The notes: generated from the sequence alone by a model not told the origin. A DNA stretch of 51,780 bases from Lachnospiraceae bacterium (GCA_009774235.1 VSNJ01000009.1:1-51780); one strand, 5' to 3'. Numbered from the stretch's first letter, positions 25,965-34,667 are shown. Numbers and translations are program-made.

Positions 25965-27053
25965 ATGGATAAAAGAGTACAACATGAAGTATCCAGGGCA
26001 TTTGTAAAGCGTTTCCTTTTCCATATTGTTATTTATGTATTTTTTGTTGTGGTAATAGGGGAAACGGGGTGGTTTTATTGCAATTCAAAAATATGGTATC
26101 TTGATGACATGCTTTATCCAGTAATTCATTTTCTGCATGAAAATTTTGCTGCGGTTTTTTTATTTATGGTATGTTCCGGGTCTGTATTAATTGGGTGTAT
26201 ACATTTTTTCTGGATTGCTTCAATGCTTGGCAGTGTGACACAGGAAGTTGGAAAACTTTATTCAGGCAGTACAGAAACAGCAAAATTGCCACCAGAGTTA
26301 AAAGAGATGGAGAACCAGTTAAATGATATTATGTCCAATGTGCGCAAAAGCCGGCGGGAAGCTGATGAGGCAGTACAACGTAAGAATGACATGATTGTGT
26401 ACATGGCACACGATTTAAAGACACCACTTACTTCTGTGCTTGGGTATATTACTTTAGTGAGGGATGAGGACAAGCTTCCAGCGGATATACGTAATAAATA
26501 TCTTGGGGTTGCAATGAAAAAGGCAGAGCGTCTTGAAGATTTAATTAATGAATTTTTTGAAGTTGCAAGGTATAATTTTACACATATGGCATTAGAGTAT
26601 TCAACAGTAAACCTTTCAGTTATGACAGAACAGATTTTATACGAATTCCAGCCAGTATTTGCAAAGAAAGGGTTGTCTTATAGTACCCACATTGGTCCAG
26701 ATATTATGGTATCATGTGATATTGAGAAAATAGAGCGTGTATTTGATAACCTGTTCAGGAATGTTGTTAACTATAGTTATGAAAATACGGACATAGAAGT
26801 TTCATTAACAGAAAGTGGGGAAGACAGTGCAAGATTTGTTGTGGAAAATTGTGGTAAGACAATTCCAAAAGAAAAAATAGAGTGTATATTTGAAAGGTTT
26901 TTCAGGATAGATAATTCACGTTCAACAGAAACAGGCGGTGCAGGTCTTGGGCTTGCTATAGTAAAGGAAATAACCATGCTTCATAACTGGGATGTAAAGT
27001 GTGAAAGTGAAGATGAGAAAATCAGGTTTATAATTGATATGAAAAAAGGTTAA
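25965..27053 (+). CDS. VanS-like sensor histidine kinase
   Basis: 362 residues. TM1 about 18-32, an extracytoplasmic loop of roughly 30 residues, TM2 about 62-86, a short linker, phospho-accepting H149 in MAHDLKTPLTSVLGYI (a VanS-type hallmark), and an HATPase domain with N-box NLFRNVVNYS and G2 AGLGLAI. The small outer loop leaves little room for a ligand-binding fold, so it may sense within the membrane. It is 15 bases upstream of the TlpA-like gene. Confidence 0.92.
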   Translation: MDKRVQHEVSRAFVKRFLFHIVIYVFFVVVIGETGWFYCNSKIWYLDDMLYPVIHFLHENFAAVFLFMVCSGSVLIGCIHFFWIASMLGSVTQEVGKLYSGSTETAKLPPELKEMENQLNDIMSNVRKSRREADEAVQRKNDMIVYMAHDLKTPLTSVLGYITLVRDEDKLPADIRNKYLGVAMKKAERLEDLINEFFEVARYNFTHMALEYSTVNLSVMTEQILYEFQPVFAKKGLSYSTHIGPDIMVSCDIEKIERVFDNLFRNVVNYSYENTDIEVSLTESGEDSARFVVENCGKTIPKEKIECIFERFFRIDNSRSTETGGAGLGLAIVKEITMLHNWDVKCESEDEKIRFIIDMKKG

Positions 27054-27068
27054 AGGAGATAAAAATAT

Positions 27069-27698
27069 ATGCAAGTAAAAATAAAACTAATTAAAGCATG
27101 CAGCATATTACTGATGGCAGTAATTGTGGCTGGATGCAGCAATAAAACTGAAAATAATGATAATAATAAAAATAATAGCGGGAATAGTTTGATAGAAGAT
27201 ACAGCTGGAGGAAATTTCTTTGAAGAGCAAGAACCGGAACCAGGACTGGATACCAGAATGCCAGATAAAATGCCTGCATTTACAGCAAAGGACCTTGATG
27301 GTAATGAAGTGACAGACAGTATTTTTAAAGAAAAGGATTTAACAGTAGTAAATATATGGGGGACTTTTTGTACGCCCTGTGTAGAAGAAATGCCAGAGCT
27401 TGGAGAGTGGGCAAAAGAGATGCCAGATAATGTACAGATTGTTGGGCTTATTTGTGATATAGAAGGTGATGATGATGAAACACATAAAGAACTTGCAAAG
27501 AAAATTATGGAAAAGGCAAATGCAGGTTTTACCCAGATAATTGCTAATAATGATTTTAATAGTATATTGGACTGGGTTACAGGGGTGCCAACAACACTTT
27601 TTGTAGATAAGGAGGGGAATATTACAGGAAAACCAGTTATTGGTGCATATGTAAGCGTTTATAAGAAGTTTGTGGAGGACTATCTGGATGGCAAATAA
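27069..27698 (+). CDS. TlpA-family thioredoxin-like lipoprotein
   Basis: An extracytoplasmic thiol-disulfide reductase anchored by lipid. Signal peptide with lipobox VAGC (lipidated C23), an Asn-rich linker (26-60), then a thioredoxin fold with active-site CTPC at 101-104 (WGTFCTPCVEEMPEL) and the cis-proline segment GVPTTLFVD. 209 residues. Such proteins reduce or repair disulfides on exported proteins and need electrons from the cytosol. No CcdA is present; the two genes downstream are the obvious electron source. The 3' end overlaps the next small gene by 11 bases. Confidence 0.92.
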   Translation: MQVKIKLIKACSILLMAVIVAGCSNKTENNDNNKNNSGNSLIEDTAGGNFFEEQEPEPGLDTRMPDKMPAFTAKDLDGNEVTDSIFKEKDLTVVNIWGTFCTPCVEEMPELGEWAKEMPDNVQIVGLICDIEGDDDETHKELAKKIMEKANAGFTQIIANNDFNSILDWVTGVPTTLFVDKEGNITGKPVIGAYVSVYKKFVEDYLDGK

Positions 27699-27834
27699 GG
27701 TAAAGAATATATCAAGGGTTTTAGTTGTTTTAATAGCAAGTATATTTATATTTTATGGCATTACAAGAGGTGAAACAGCAATAGTGTTAAATAAAGCAGT
27801 AAATATATGCCTGGAATGTATTGGACTGGGGTGA
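27688..27834 (+). CDS. Small CXXC membrane protein (CD1871A-like)
   Basis: A 48-residue protein starting at ATG 27688, inside the end of the TlpA-like gene. One membrane helix (about residues 9-25: VLVVLIASIFIFYGITR), then a short segment ending in CLECIGLG with a CXXC pair near the C terminus. It matches, by memory, the CD1871A family of CXXC-containing small proteins found beside TlpA and 4Fe-4S proteins. GGAGG lies upstream within the preceding gene, and the stop is six bases before the next start. Its placement suggests a thiol relay between the polyferredoxin and TlpA. Confidence 0.75.
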   Translation: MANKVKNISRVLVVLIASIFIFYGITRGETAIVLNKAVNICLECIGLG

Positions 27835-27840
27835 TTTATA

Positions 27841-28713
27841 TTGAAGATAAAATATGCTGTAAAAAGAAAACTGGTACAGGCTGCTGCATTTGGATTTTCT
27901 AATGCACATATGATGAACTTTAAAGGAGGCAGGATTTATGAAGGAAAGTGGAAACAGTTCTGTAATCCGGGGCTTAACTGTTATTCCTGCCCGGCTGCCA
28001 GCCTGTCCTGTCCAATAGGTGCACTACAGTCAGTAAATGGTTCAATGGATTTTAATTTTAGCTTTTATGTAACTGGTCTTCTATTAGCATTTGGTGTGCT
28101 TTTTGGAAGAGGAATATGTGGCTGGCTGTGTCCGTTTGGGCTGTTCCAGGAACTTTTGCATAAAATCCCTTTACCCAGATTAAAACTTTGGAAAGGGTTT
28201 TTATACATAAAATATATAATTCTAGTAGTTTTTGTACTTTTATTGCCAGTAGTAGCAACTAATTATATGGGGATGGGCAAACCTGCATTTTGCCAGTTTA
28301 TATGTCCAGCAGGGACACTTGAAGGCGGAATACCACTTTTAAGTACACACCAGGAGTTAAGGCAGACAATAGGAAAACTTTTTTCTTTGAAAATGTTTAT
28401 ACTTGTTGCAACAATTATTTTATGTATTTTAATATACCGTTTCTTTTGTAAGGTGATGTGTCCGCTTGGTGCAATTTATGGATTGCTTAATAAGGCCAGT
28501 ATTTACCATTTGGAAGTTGATAAACATAAATGTGTTGGATGTGGTAAATGTAAGAAAATTTGTAAAATGGATGTAGACCCTGTAGAAAAACCAGACTCTG
28601 CAGAATGTATCAGATGTGGCGCATGTGTGCATGAATGTCCCAAAGATGCAATATATCTGGGATTTAAGACATGCAGCAGAAAAACAGTGCCATGTAAAGG
28701 AAAAGATTTATAA
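27841..28713 (+). CDS. NapH-like 4Fe-4S membrane protein
   Basis: A 290-residue integral membrane iron-sulfur protein. An N-terminal cysteine cluster (C41, C47, C50, C57), then paired CxxxCP motifs at the membrane face (CGWLCP 93, CQFICP 151, CKVMCP 203), hydrophobic segments about 74-90, 122-140 and 186-202, and a C-terminal double ferredoxin domain (C231/234/237/241 and C256/259/262/266). This is the NapH/NosR/MauN-type electron-transfer architecture. The start is a TTG with GGGGTG upstream; the next in-frame ATG is far inside the protein. It probably moves electrons from cytosolic ferredoxin to a membrane acceptor, here plausibly the CXXC proteins upstream. Confidence 0.9.
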   Translation: MKIKYAVKRKLVQAAAFGFSNAHMMNFKGGRIYEGKWKQFCNPGLNCYSCPAASLSCPIGALQSVNGSMDFNFSFYVTGLLLAFGVLFGRGICGWLCPFGLFQELLHKIPLPRLKLWKGFLYIKYIILVVFVLLLPVVATNYMGMGKPAFCQFICPAGTLEGGIPLLSTHQELRQTIGKLFSLKMFILVATIILCILIYRFFCKVMCPLGAIYGLLNKASIYHLEVDKHKCVGCGKCKKICKMDVDPVEKPDSAECIRCGACVHECPKDAIYLGFKTCSRKTVPCKGKDL

Positions 28714-28718
28714 AAACC

Positions 28719-28755
28719 CCCTGCTGTGTATATTGTTATTACATAAACAGCAGGG
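28719..28755. terminator. Terminator between convergent genes
   Basis: CCCTGCTGT (28719-28727) pairs with ACAGCAGGG (28747-28755). It lies between the polyferredoxin gene and the convergent anti-sigma-like gene. Confidence 0.6.
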
Positions 28756-28797
28756 ATTAGTATTATTTGTTAATGAATATTACAGATATGCAGTTTG

Positions 28798-29709
28798 TTA
28801 TTCTATACTAAAGAACATAGCAACTGTTTCATAATTTTCAGATTCTTTGATTTCCTCATCTAATACATCAGAAGGCTTTACAATCTCACTAGAAACAGAG
28901 ATATTTTTTGTATCTGTAGAACCATCATTATATGTTACAGTACAAGTAATGCCAAGATTTTTAGTAAATAAATTTGATAATTGGTTTTTTTCATAATTAC
29001 CCATTTGGCCATTAATAAATCTTTTGGCTTCATTCTTTTTTTCAGAAGACCATAAATCTGAAACATCAGATATACTGATACAAGTTTTATCATTAGTCTG
29101 GTTATTATAATCTAATGTAAAGGATTTGTATTGGTTAAATTCATAACCAGCCTCTGTATCATCCCCTAAACCAGCTACTATTATGCTGGAAGCAAGCTTA
29201 CGTTCTATATCTGGTTTTTCTCCATGTATAACAATACTTTTTCCAGCAGGGTTAGAAATTTCAAATACTCCTTCTTTTATTTTATATGTTACAGTATCAA
29301 TATTTTTACCTTTACATTCTAATGGAAAAAGAAATGAAAAGTTAATCCTTCCGTTAGAATCCCATCCTATTGAATGGTTTAAGGAAGCCATGGTATCAGG
29401 GAATACCTTTCCTGTTTTGGTTATTTCTTTTGCATATGCAGTAACTGAAAAGCTGTTGCCAGAAGTGTTATTCTCTGTTATGTGGTTTTGTTTTTCATGT
29501 AAACCAGAGATTATAATATTACCTGCTAATATAACAATAAGGCTGGCGGTAACTGCCAGTACAGGTTTAATAAATTTATTTGTTTTCATATTACCACTCC
29601 TTCCTTTTAGGTTCTGGGTTTCTGTTTCATAAAATAAATTTCTGGCTTTTTCTTTTTCAGAATTAGCAAGCCTTATTTTATCAAGTGCATTTTTATAATT
29701 ATTATCCAT
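28798..29709 (-). CDS. Putative anti-sigma factor, membrane-anchored
   Basis: A 303-residue protein encoded directly after, and overlapping by 8 bases, the ECF sigma gene. Residues 1-45 are cytosolic and helical, a single membrane helix lies about 48-67 (VLAVTASLIVILAGN), and the rest is outside, rich in beta structure. This topology fits an anti-sigma factor of the DUF4179-like kind that holds the sigma at the membrane. There is no zinc-binding HxxxCxxC motif, so it is not a ZAS-type anti-sigma. Function is inferred from context. Confidence 0.75.
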   Translation of the reverse strand: MDNNYKNALDKIRLANSEKEKARNLFYETETQNLKGRSGNMKTNKFIKPVLAVTASLIVILAGNIIISGLHEKQNHITENNTSGNSFSVTAYAKEITKTGKVFPDTMASLNHSIGWDSNGRINFSFLFPLECKGKNIDTVTYKIKEGVFEISNPAGKSIVIHGEKPDIERKLASSIIVAGLGDDTEAGYEFNQYKSFTLDYNNQTNDKTCISISDVSDLWSSEKKNEAKRFINGQMGNYEKNQLSNLFTKNLGITCTVTYNDGSTDTKNISVSSEIVKPSDVLDEEIKESENYETVAMFFSIE

Positions 29710-30184
29710 GTTTTACCTCCATAAGTTTTTTTAAACGGTTACGTCCCCGGACTAATTTTGAGTTTACTGTATTTTGTTTTTTGCCAAGTATTTCTGCAAT
29801 TTCTTTAATTGTATATTCCTCATAGTAATAAAGATAAAGAATATTGCGGTAATCTTTTGGCAGCTGGTACAGTTCCTCCAGGATTTCACGTTCATGCGGT
29901 TCATAAGGAATTTCAAAATCCTCCAGGTAAACTGTATTTTTTCTAAAAAAAGACTTTTTATAATCCAGGCATTGGTTAATAGTTACCCTTATAATCCAGG
30001 ATTTAAGATGCTCATAATCATTAAACCCTTTATCTTTTTGTTTTAGAAGCTTTAAGAATACATCTTGCACAACATCTTCTGCATCACTTGTATTAAATAA
30101 GTTCTGGTATGCTATTCTGAATATCATGTCTGAGAACTGTCCAACAGCTTTAACATATTCTTTTTCTGTGTTTATGTATACCAT
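29702..30184 (-). CDS. ECF-type RNA polymerase sigma factor
   Basis: 160 residues with sigma-70 region 2 (about 10-75: FRIAYQNLFNTSDAEDVVQDVFLKLLK, HLKSWIIRVTINQCLDYKK) and region 4 (about 100-155: YRNILYLYYYEEYTIKEIAEILGKKQNTVNSKLVRGRNRLKKL). It directs transcription of an envelope or stress regulon under its partner's control. A GGAG site precedes the start. I looked for an autoregulatory ECF promoter (AAC to CGT with 16-17 bases) upstream and found only a poorly spaced AAAAC/CGTG pair. Confidence 0.92.
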   Translation of the reverse strand: MVYINTEKEYVKAVGQFSDMIFRIAYQNLFNTSDAEDVVQDVFLKLLKQKDKGFNDYEHLKSWIIRVTINQCLDYKKSFFRKNTVYLEDFEIPYEPHEREILEELYQLPKDYRNILYLYYYEEYTIKEIAEILGKKQNTVNSKLVRGRNRLKKLMEVKHG

Positions 30185-30519
30185 ATTTAACTCCTTTCAT
30201 TAAATAACACGAATGAGATTAATGTTTTAGTGCAGAATTTAGGATTTTTTATATTAGAAATTTTTGTAAAAAAGTGAAAGCCCAGAATCTTGCAATTACA
30301 AGAACCTGCTTTGCACATTATTGTTGCATATATTGAGGGTTACATTAATTTTATTATAAATAAAAAAATACAGCTTATGGTTTTATTCCATATGCTGTAT
30401 TTTTAGTATAGAAGGTTAAAAATTAATTTGTGAAAAGTCAATTTCTAAATCTTCATATATACCACCTTCTGCATTTTATTATATATAAGTGCAGGTATTA
30501 TATCAAGGATTAAAATATT
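30185..30519. other. Intergenic region upstream of the sigma gene
   Basis: No gene seen. It contains the sigma-gene promoter region and the strong terminator at 30364-30404. A short hairpin-like AT stem (CTGCA with TGCAG, near 30472-30496) has no assignable role. Confidence 0.4.
30364..30404 (-). terminator. Intrinsic terminator of the C39-type protease gene
   Basis: A 17-bp stem with one mismatch (30364-30380 with 30388-30404). On the minus strand the stem ends in a run of seven T (complement of 30362-30368). It is also T-rich on the plus strand. Confidence 0.75.
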
Positions 30520-31416
30520 TTATAATGAATATCCCCATAAATTACGCATTTGTGACATTATTTTATCAATATCCCATGTTTTGCTGCTATTTGCAATACT
30601 ATTAGGGTCGTTTACAATTACATTGCCATTTCCATCTGTCCCTGATAATACTATAAAGTGCCCTGTCGTTGTAAAATCTCCTGGACCCATGCTGCATATA
30701 ATAGGATTTCCAGAACTTAACCAGTTAAGTATGCTTTCTCTTTCAAAAGATACCTTGTTATAGACAAGCCCAATTATTCCCGCTCCAGAATTCATTAAAT
30801 CCCATGAAGAACCAGAACCTTCAACGTAGAAACCATTATCTTCTGCCATTTTGGCAACCCTGTATGGGTTCCATTTGGTCTTGCCAGACAGACCACATTG
30901 TACCATTGAAAGGCATGTTGGACCGCATCCTGTTACAGCTATAAAGTCACCACCATATTTTCTGTACCCCCATCTTTGGTCCCATTGCAGGAAAAGAGGG
31001 ATTTCACCCTTATTTACATCATTTTTAATATTAATTTTTCCTTTATCATCCTTATATTTTGGATAATTTTGTACAAACTCTTTTGTTTCTGGATGTTTTT
31101 CATAAAGGTTTATAAGGCTTTCAGGATAACTGTCTGCCCGCAGTTGTTTAATGAAATCTTCTTTGTTATTTTCAGAAATTTCATTATACTGGCTGGAAAA
31201 AGGGATGTCATGGCTATTAATTATTTCAAATATAACTCCAGACATTGTTTTTGCAATCAAAATGCATGTAATAAGAAAAAGCAGTACAACAAACAGTCTT
31301 AAAATTCCACGGAATTTTTTTTTCTTTTTTCTTTTCCGTTTATAATTATTAGTAGCAGGAGTAATATTATTATTATATGCACTAAGAGTATAATTACTGG
31401 TTAAACTTTTATCCAT
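30520..31416 (-). CDS. Membrane-anchored C39-family papain-like peptidase
   Basis: A 298-residue protein. Residues 26-36 are a very basic stretch (KRKRKKKKKFR) followed by one membrane helix at about 38-57, placing the rest outside. The C-terminal 150 residues match the Peptidase_C39_2 fold: GCGPTCLSM with catalytic C164, GHFIVLSG with H253, and NDPNS with the third catalytic residue near 269-270. It is not fused to an ABC transporter, unlike bacteriocin-processing C39 peptidases, so it may cleave surface proteins or peptides. Start 31416 is chosen for GAAGG upstream; the longer frame runs through the leader. Confidence 0.85.
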   Translation of the reverse strand: MDKSLTSNYTLSAYNNNITPATNNYKRKRKKKKKFRGILRLFVVLLFLITCILIAKTMSGVIFEIINSHDIPFSSQYNEISENNKEDFIKQLRADSYPESLINLYEKHPETKEFVQNYPKYKDDKGKINIKNDVNKGEIPLFLQWDQRWGYRKYGGDFIAVTGCGPTCLSMVQCGLSGKTKWNPYRVAKMAEDNGFYVEGSGSSWDLMNSGAGIIGLVYNKVSFERESILNWLSSGNPIICSMGPGDFTTTGHFIVLSGTDGNGNVIVNDPNSIANSSKTWDIDKIMSQMRNLWGYSL

Positions 31417-31568
31417 AATATCTGTACCTTCTTTCATTATTGGTTTTAAACGGTAAATTCCTTTGACTATATATATTGTACCAGACCAGACACATTTATC
31501 CTTCAAGATAGTCTTATAAAATACTTATCATTTTCTTAAGATTTAAAAAATAAGCCATAAATTATAAT

Positions 31569-31613
31569 AACAGGCTTTCCTTTAAGATGCTGGTATCTAA
31601 AGGAAAGCCTGTT
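31569..31613. terminator. Long hairpin terminator
   Basis: AACAGGCTTTCCTTT (31569-31583) pairs with AAAGGAAAGCCTGTT (31599-31613), extended by AGAT/ATCT with one bulged base. It separates the DUF4303-like gene from the protease gene. Confidence 0.65.
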
Positions 31614-31717
31614 ATATGGCTTTAGTTGGTTCTATATTCTGGTTTCCCAAATTTATTTTTAGCTGGTTTAGTAATAATATGTCATTTCTAATAAGATTAT
31701 TTAATGGTTTTTAGATT

Positions 31718-32257
31718 TTATGCAAATTCATCAATATATTCTGAATATTCAGCAGCCGCTTCTTTACTATTTAATTTTTTAAATATTTCTATACGTTCAT
31801 CTTCTTCTAAAAATTCCCTTATATTAAGAGTTAACAGTAAACCATTACAGGCAGATGTTTTAAAACGGATAAGTGCATTTATGCAGCTTTCTATTATTTT
31901 AGAACTATGTTCATAGAATAATTCTGTATATATGTATGTTCCATCACTGTTTTTTGAAAAGTTTTTATGGTTGTTTTCAAGATAAGAGGACATATTATCT
32001 TTAATTTTGTTAAAATTACCAGATTCCCATATATCCCATTCTTCTTCACAATATTTAAAATAGTAATAATCTTCATCACCAGGGCTTGCTTGTTCTTCCA
32101 GAAAGCTGTAAGTATTGGCAATTATGCCAGCTGAACCCATGTCATTAGCAATATCTAATGAAAATATATAAATATCATTGTATTCTTCCAATAGTTGTTC
32201 CAGGGTGCTTTCCATTTGTGTTACAAGTTCATCTTCAAATTGTTTATAATCAAACAT
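31718..32257 (-). CDS. Hypothetical protein, DUF4303-like
   Basis: A 179-residue acidic soluble protein without signal peptide or membrane segment. The alternating pattern (YIFSLDIANDMGSAGIIANT, then YYYFKYCEEEWDIW) resembles DUF4303 proteins, which often stand alone or sit with polymorphic-toxin immunity genes. No toxin is adjacent. ATG 32257 follows GGAG; an earlier in-frame TTG overlaps this site. The family call is tentative. Confidence 0.65.
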   Translation of the reverse strand: MFDYKQFEDELVTQMESTLEQLLEEYNDIYIFSLDIANDMGSAGIIANTYSFLEEQASPGDEDYYYFKYCEEEWDIWESGNFNKIKDNMSSYLENNHKNFSKNSDGTYIYTELFYEHSSKIIESCINALIRFKTSACNGLLLTLNIREFLEEDERIEIFKKLNSKEAAAEYSEYIDEFA

Positions 32258-32480
32258 ATGTGGTTTCTCCAAATGCTTATTTTAAAATTGACAGAGCCAG
32301 TAAATCTAAGTGCAGGTCCATATATTATAATAGGGAAATTATATCATGTACCATAGAAAAGTCAATAAAAATACTGGTTTTACGTTTATTACATTAATAT
32401 TTCCATTTATGACATTATTAAAACTCAAAACCAGGTTATGACGATATATATTTATATTATATATAAGGAAGGTAGTAAAG

Positions 32481-33197
32481 ATGTTTTCAGTAGCAGTGTG
32501 TGATGATAATTTAACAGAATGTTGCCAAATGGCAAGGAAAATTAAGCAAATTCTGGAAAGTATGAAAATACCCTTTATTATAAAACAGTTTGGAAATGGA
32601 AAAGACCTTCTACAAGCGTCAGGAAGTTTTGATATTATTTTTCTTGATATTGTTATGGATGGTTTAGATGGAATGAAAACAGCACAGTTTTTCCGTGAAA
32701 GGGAATACAATAAAATGCTTGTTTTTGTATCTGCCAGCAGGAAGTATGTATTTGAAGCTTATGATGTTGAGGCTTTCCAGTATCTTTTAAAACCAGTTGA
32801 TAACAAAAAGCTTGAGAGGGTATTACAGAGAGCGGTTATTAAAATAGAAAAAAGTACACAGGAATTTATAATTGCCAGCAAGGAAAGACAGACAATAAAA
32901 TTGTTTTTGGATGATATTTATTATTTTGAAATAAAGGGAAGGTTAATTAATGTCCATGGGATAAAAGATATTTTTACATATTATGAAAAAATAGGCGTTT
33001 TAGAAGAAAGCTTGAAAGATAAAGGTTTTTTCAGATGCCACAAGAGTTATCTTATAAATTTAAAATATGTTGATGCATATAACAGGCAGGAAGCTATATT
33101 GGAAAATGGAGAGAAGATTGTGATTTCAAAGAGAAGATATGAAAAGTTTTGCAAGGCGGTACTTGGTGTTATGAGAAAAAACGGAGGAATTATATGA
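32481..33197 (+). CDS. LytTR-family response regulator (AgrA-like)
   Basis: 238 residues. Receiver domain with acidic D8-D9 and phospho-acceptor D56 in IIFLDIVMD; LytTR DNA-binding domain from about 130 to 232 (IYYFEIKGRLINVH, FFRCHKSYLINLKYVDAY). This type of regulator usually answers to a GHKL kinase encoded next to it, as here, with a 4-base ATGA overlap. No agrB/agrD-like genes are seen nearby. Confidence 0.93.
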   Translation: MFSVAVCDDNLTECCQMARKIKQILESMKIPFIIKQFGNGKDLLQASGSFDIIFLDIVMDGLDGMKTAQFFREREYNKMLVFVSASRKYVFEAYDVEAFQYLLKPVDNKKLERVLQRAVIKIEKSTQEFIIASKERQTIKLFLDDIYYFEIKGRLINVHGIKDIFTYYEKIGVLEESLKDKGFFRCHKSYLINLKYVDAYNRQEAILENGEKIVISKRRYEKFCKAVLGVMRKNGGII

Positions 33198-34579
33198 AAC
33201 AAGTCTTGGTTTTTGTGGAAATCTTACCAGTAATATTCTGTTACTGTGGATATATATGTGCAGAAACAGGATTTTGTAAAAAGTATTTAGAGCTTTCAAA
33301 AATAAATGGGTATGTATTCAAGGCTGTTATTTTTGCTGGGTGGATAATAATAAGCATTGTTAATAACATTGTTTATGTTCCATATATTGCTATAGCAATA
33401 TTGAACCATATATTTTTTATTGGGGCAGTGTTAATACTTTTCCAAGGTGGCATAGAGAAAAAGCTGTCAGTTGCATCTGTGCTTGTTGCTGTTACAACAT
33501 TGGCGGGTGGTTTTTGGGACTCTTTTTGTTCATGTTTAATATTATTTTTAATGCATATAGCAGGTAATATTCAAGAACCTTTTTTAAATGAATGGGAAAA
33601 CTGTCTGGTAATATGTTCCAGGTATGTTATAGAAATAATTATTATATATTTTTTTATGTCAAAATGGTTAATATCTGTATTTTACACCAGGATAGTAAAA
33701 TGGAACATTATAATTGCTGTTCCATTGCTTATGGTGGTTATAGTATCAGATATAGCAGACTGGGGTGCAAGTAATGGTATTTTAACCAGGCCTGGTGAAA
33801 ATATGGGTTTATATTATAACCAGGTTTTTAGCCATGCAGGGGTTTGTGTATTTAAAGCATTGTCTATGTGTATTGTTATAACTTGTATATTGGGTATAAA
33901 TATGGTTTATCTGGAACAGAGGAAAAGCAGCCAGTATTATTCACAGATTGCAGTGTATAAAATGCTGGAAGAACAACATAGCCAGCAGGAAAGATTAAGA
34001 CATGATATGAAGAACCATATTATTGCACTTTCGGGCTTGTTTGAAAATAAAGAGTGGGATAAAATGGGTATTTATTTAAAAACTATGGAAGATAATGTAC
34101 AATTTAGTTTTTGCGGGGATATTACAGGAAACAGGGCAGTAGATGCGGTTTTATGCCAGAAACAAAAAATGGCAGCAAGTAAAAATATTGTTTGGGAATG
34201 TGATGTAGATATTCCCAGGAAATGCTGTATTAATGAATTTGATTTATGTGTTTTATTTGGCAATATACTGGATAATGCTTTGGAGGCATGTGAAAAGTTA
34301 AATTGTGGTGAGTACCGTTTTATTAATATACAGGCTAAAGTTATTAAAAAATGTTTTCTTTTAGAAGCCAGAAATAGTACGGATTTAAAAAATAAACATG
34401 AAATAATATTTACAAGTAAGGAAAACAAACAAGAACATGGGATTGGTTTATTAAATATAAAGGATGTAGCGGACAGTTATAATGGTGTGATGGAAACCAG
34501 ACTGGAAAAAGGTGTCTTTGCGGTTTCTGTGCTTATACCATTAAATAACACCATATATAACATTAAAAAGGCTTTTTAA
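33194..34579 (+). CDS. GHKL-type sensor histidine kinase (AgrC-like)
   Basis: 461 residues. The first 240 residues form about six membrane helices, followed by a coiled-coil dimerisation segment (residues near 245-275) with ERLRHDMKNHIIALSG carrying the phospho-accepting His, then a GHKL ATPase domain with the N-box GNILDNALEAC and G2-type HGIGLLNI. ATG 33194 has GGAGG upstream and overlaps the regulator. A peptide pheromone sensor is the family's usual role, but no peptide gene was found. Confidence 0.9.
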   Translation: MKQVLVFVEILPVIFCYCGYICAETGFCKKYLELSKINGYVFKAVIFAGWIIISIVNNIVYVPYIAIAILNHIFFIGAVLILFQGGIEKKLSVASVLVAVTTLAGGFWDSFCSCLILFLMHIAGNIQEPFLNEWENCLVICSRYVIEIIIIYFFMSKWLISVFYTRIVKWNIIIAVPLLMVVIVSDIADWGASNGILTRPGENMGLYYNQVFSHAGVCVFKALSMCIVITCILGINMVYLEQRKSSQYYSQIAVYKMLEEQHSQQERLRHDMKNHIIALSGLFENKEWDKMGIYLKTMEDNVQFSFCGDITGNRAVDAVLCQKQKMAASKNIVWECDVDIPRKCCINEFDLCVLFGNILDNALEACEKLNCGEYRFINIQAKVIKKCFLLEARNSTDLKNKHEIIFTSKENKQEHGIGLLNIKDVADSYNGVMETRLEKGVFAVSVLIPLNNTIYNIKKAF

Positions 34580-34658
34580 AACGAGAAACTAATAATTTAT
34601 ATTTATGTCACCGAAAGAGTAGACAGGGAGGGAAGTTTTATAAAAAATATCAGGGTAC

Positions 34659-34667
34659 TGGTATACT
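34659..34667 (+). promoter_or_regulatory. Extended -10 promoter of the coiled-coil gene
   Basis: TGGTATACT at 34659-34667 is a TGn extended -10 element with a weak -35. It lies 58 bases before the ATG at 34726. Confidence 0.45.

Noticed and set aside
25253..27053. Vancomycin resistance locus suggested by VanRS-like genes
   Set aside because: No vanH, ligase or vanX genes follow; the downstream genes are redox proteins.
30185..30240. Autoregulatory ECF promoter upstream of the sigma gene
   Set aside because: AAAAC and CGTG are present on the minus strand but only about 12 bases apart, not the usual 16-17.
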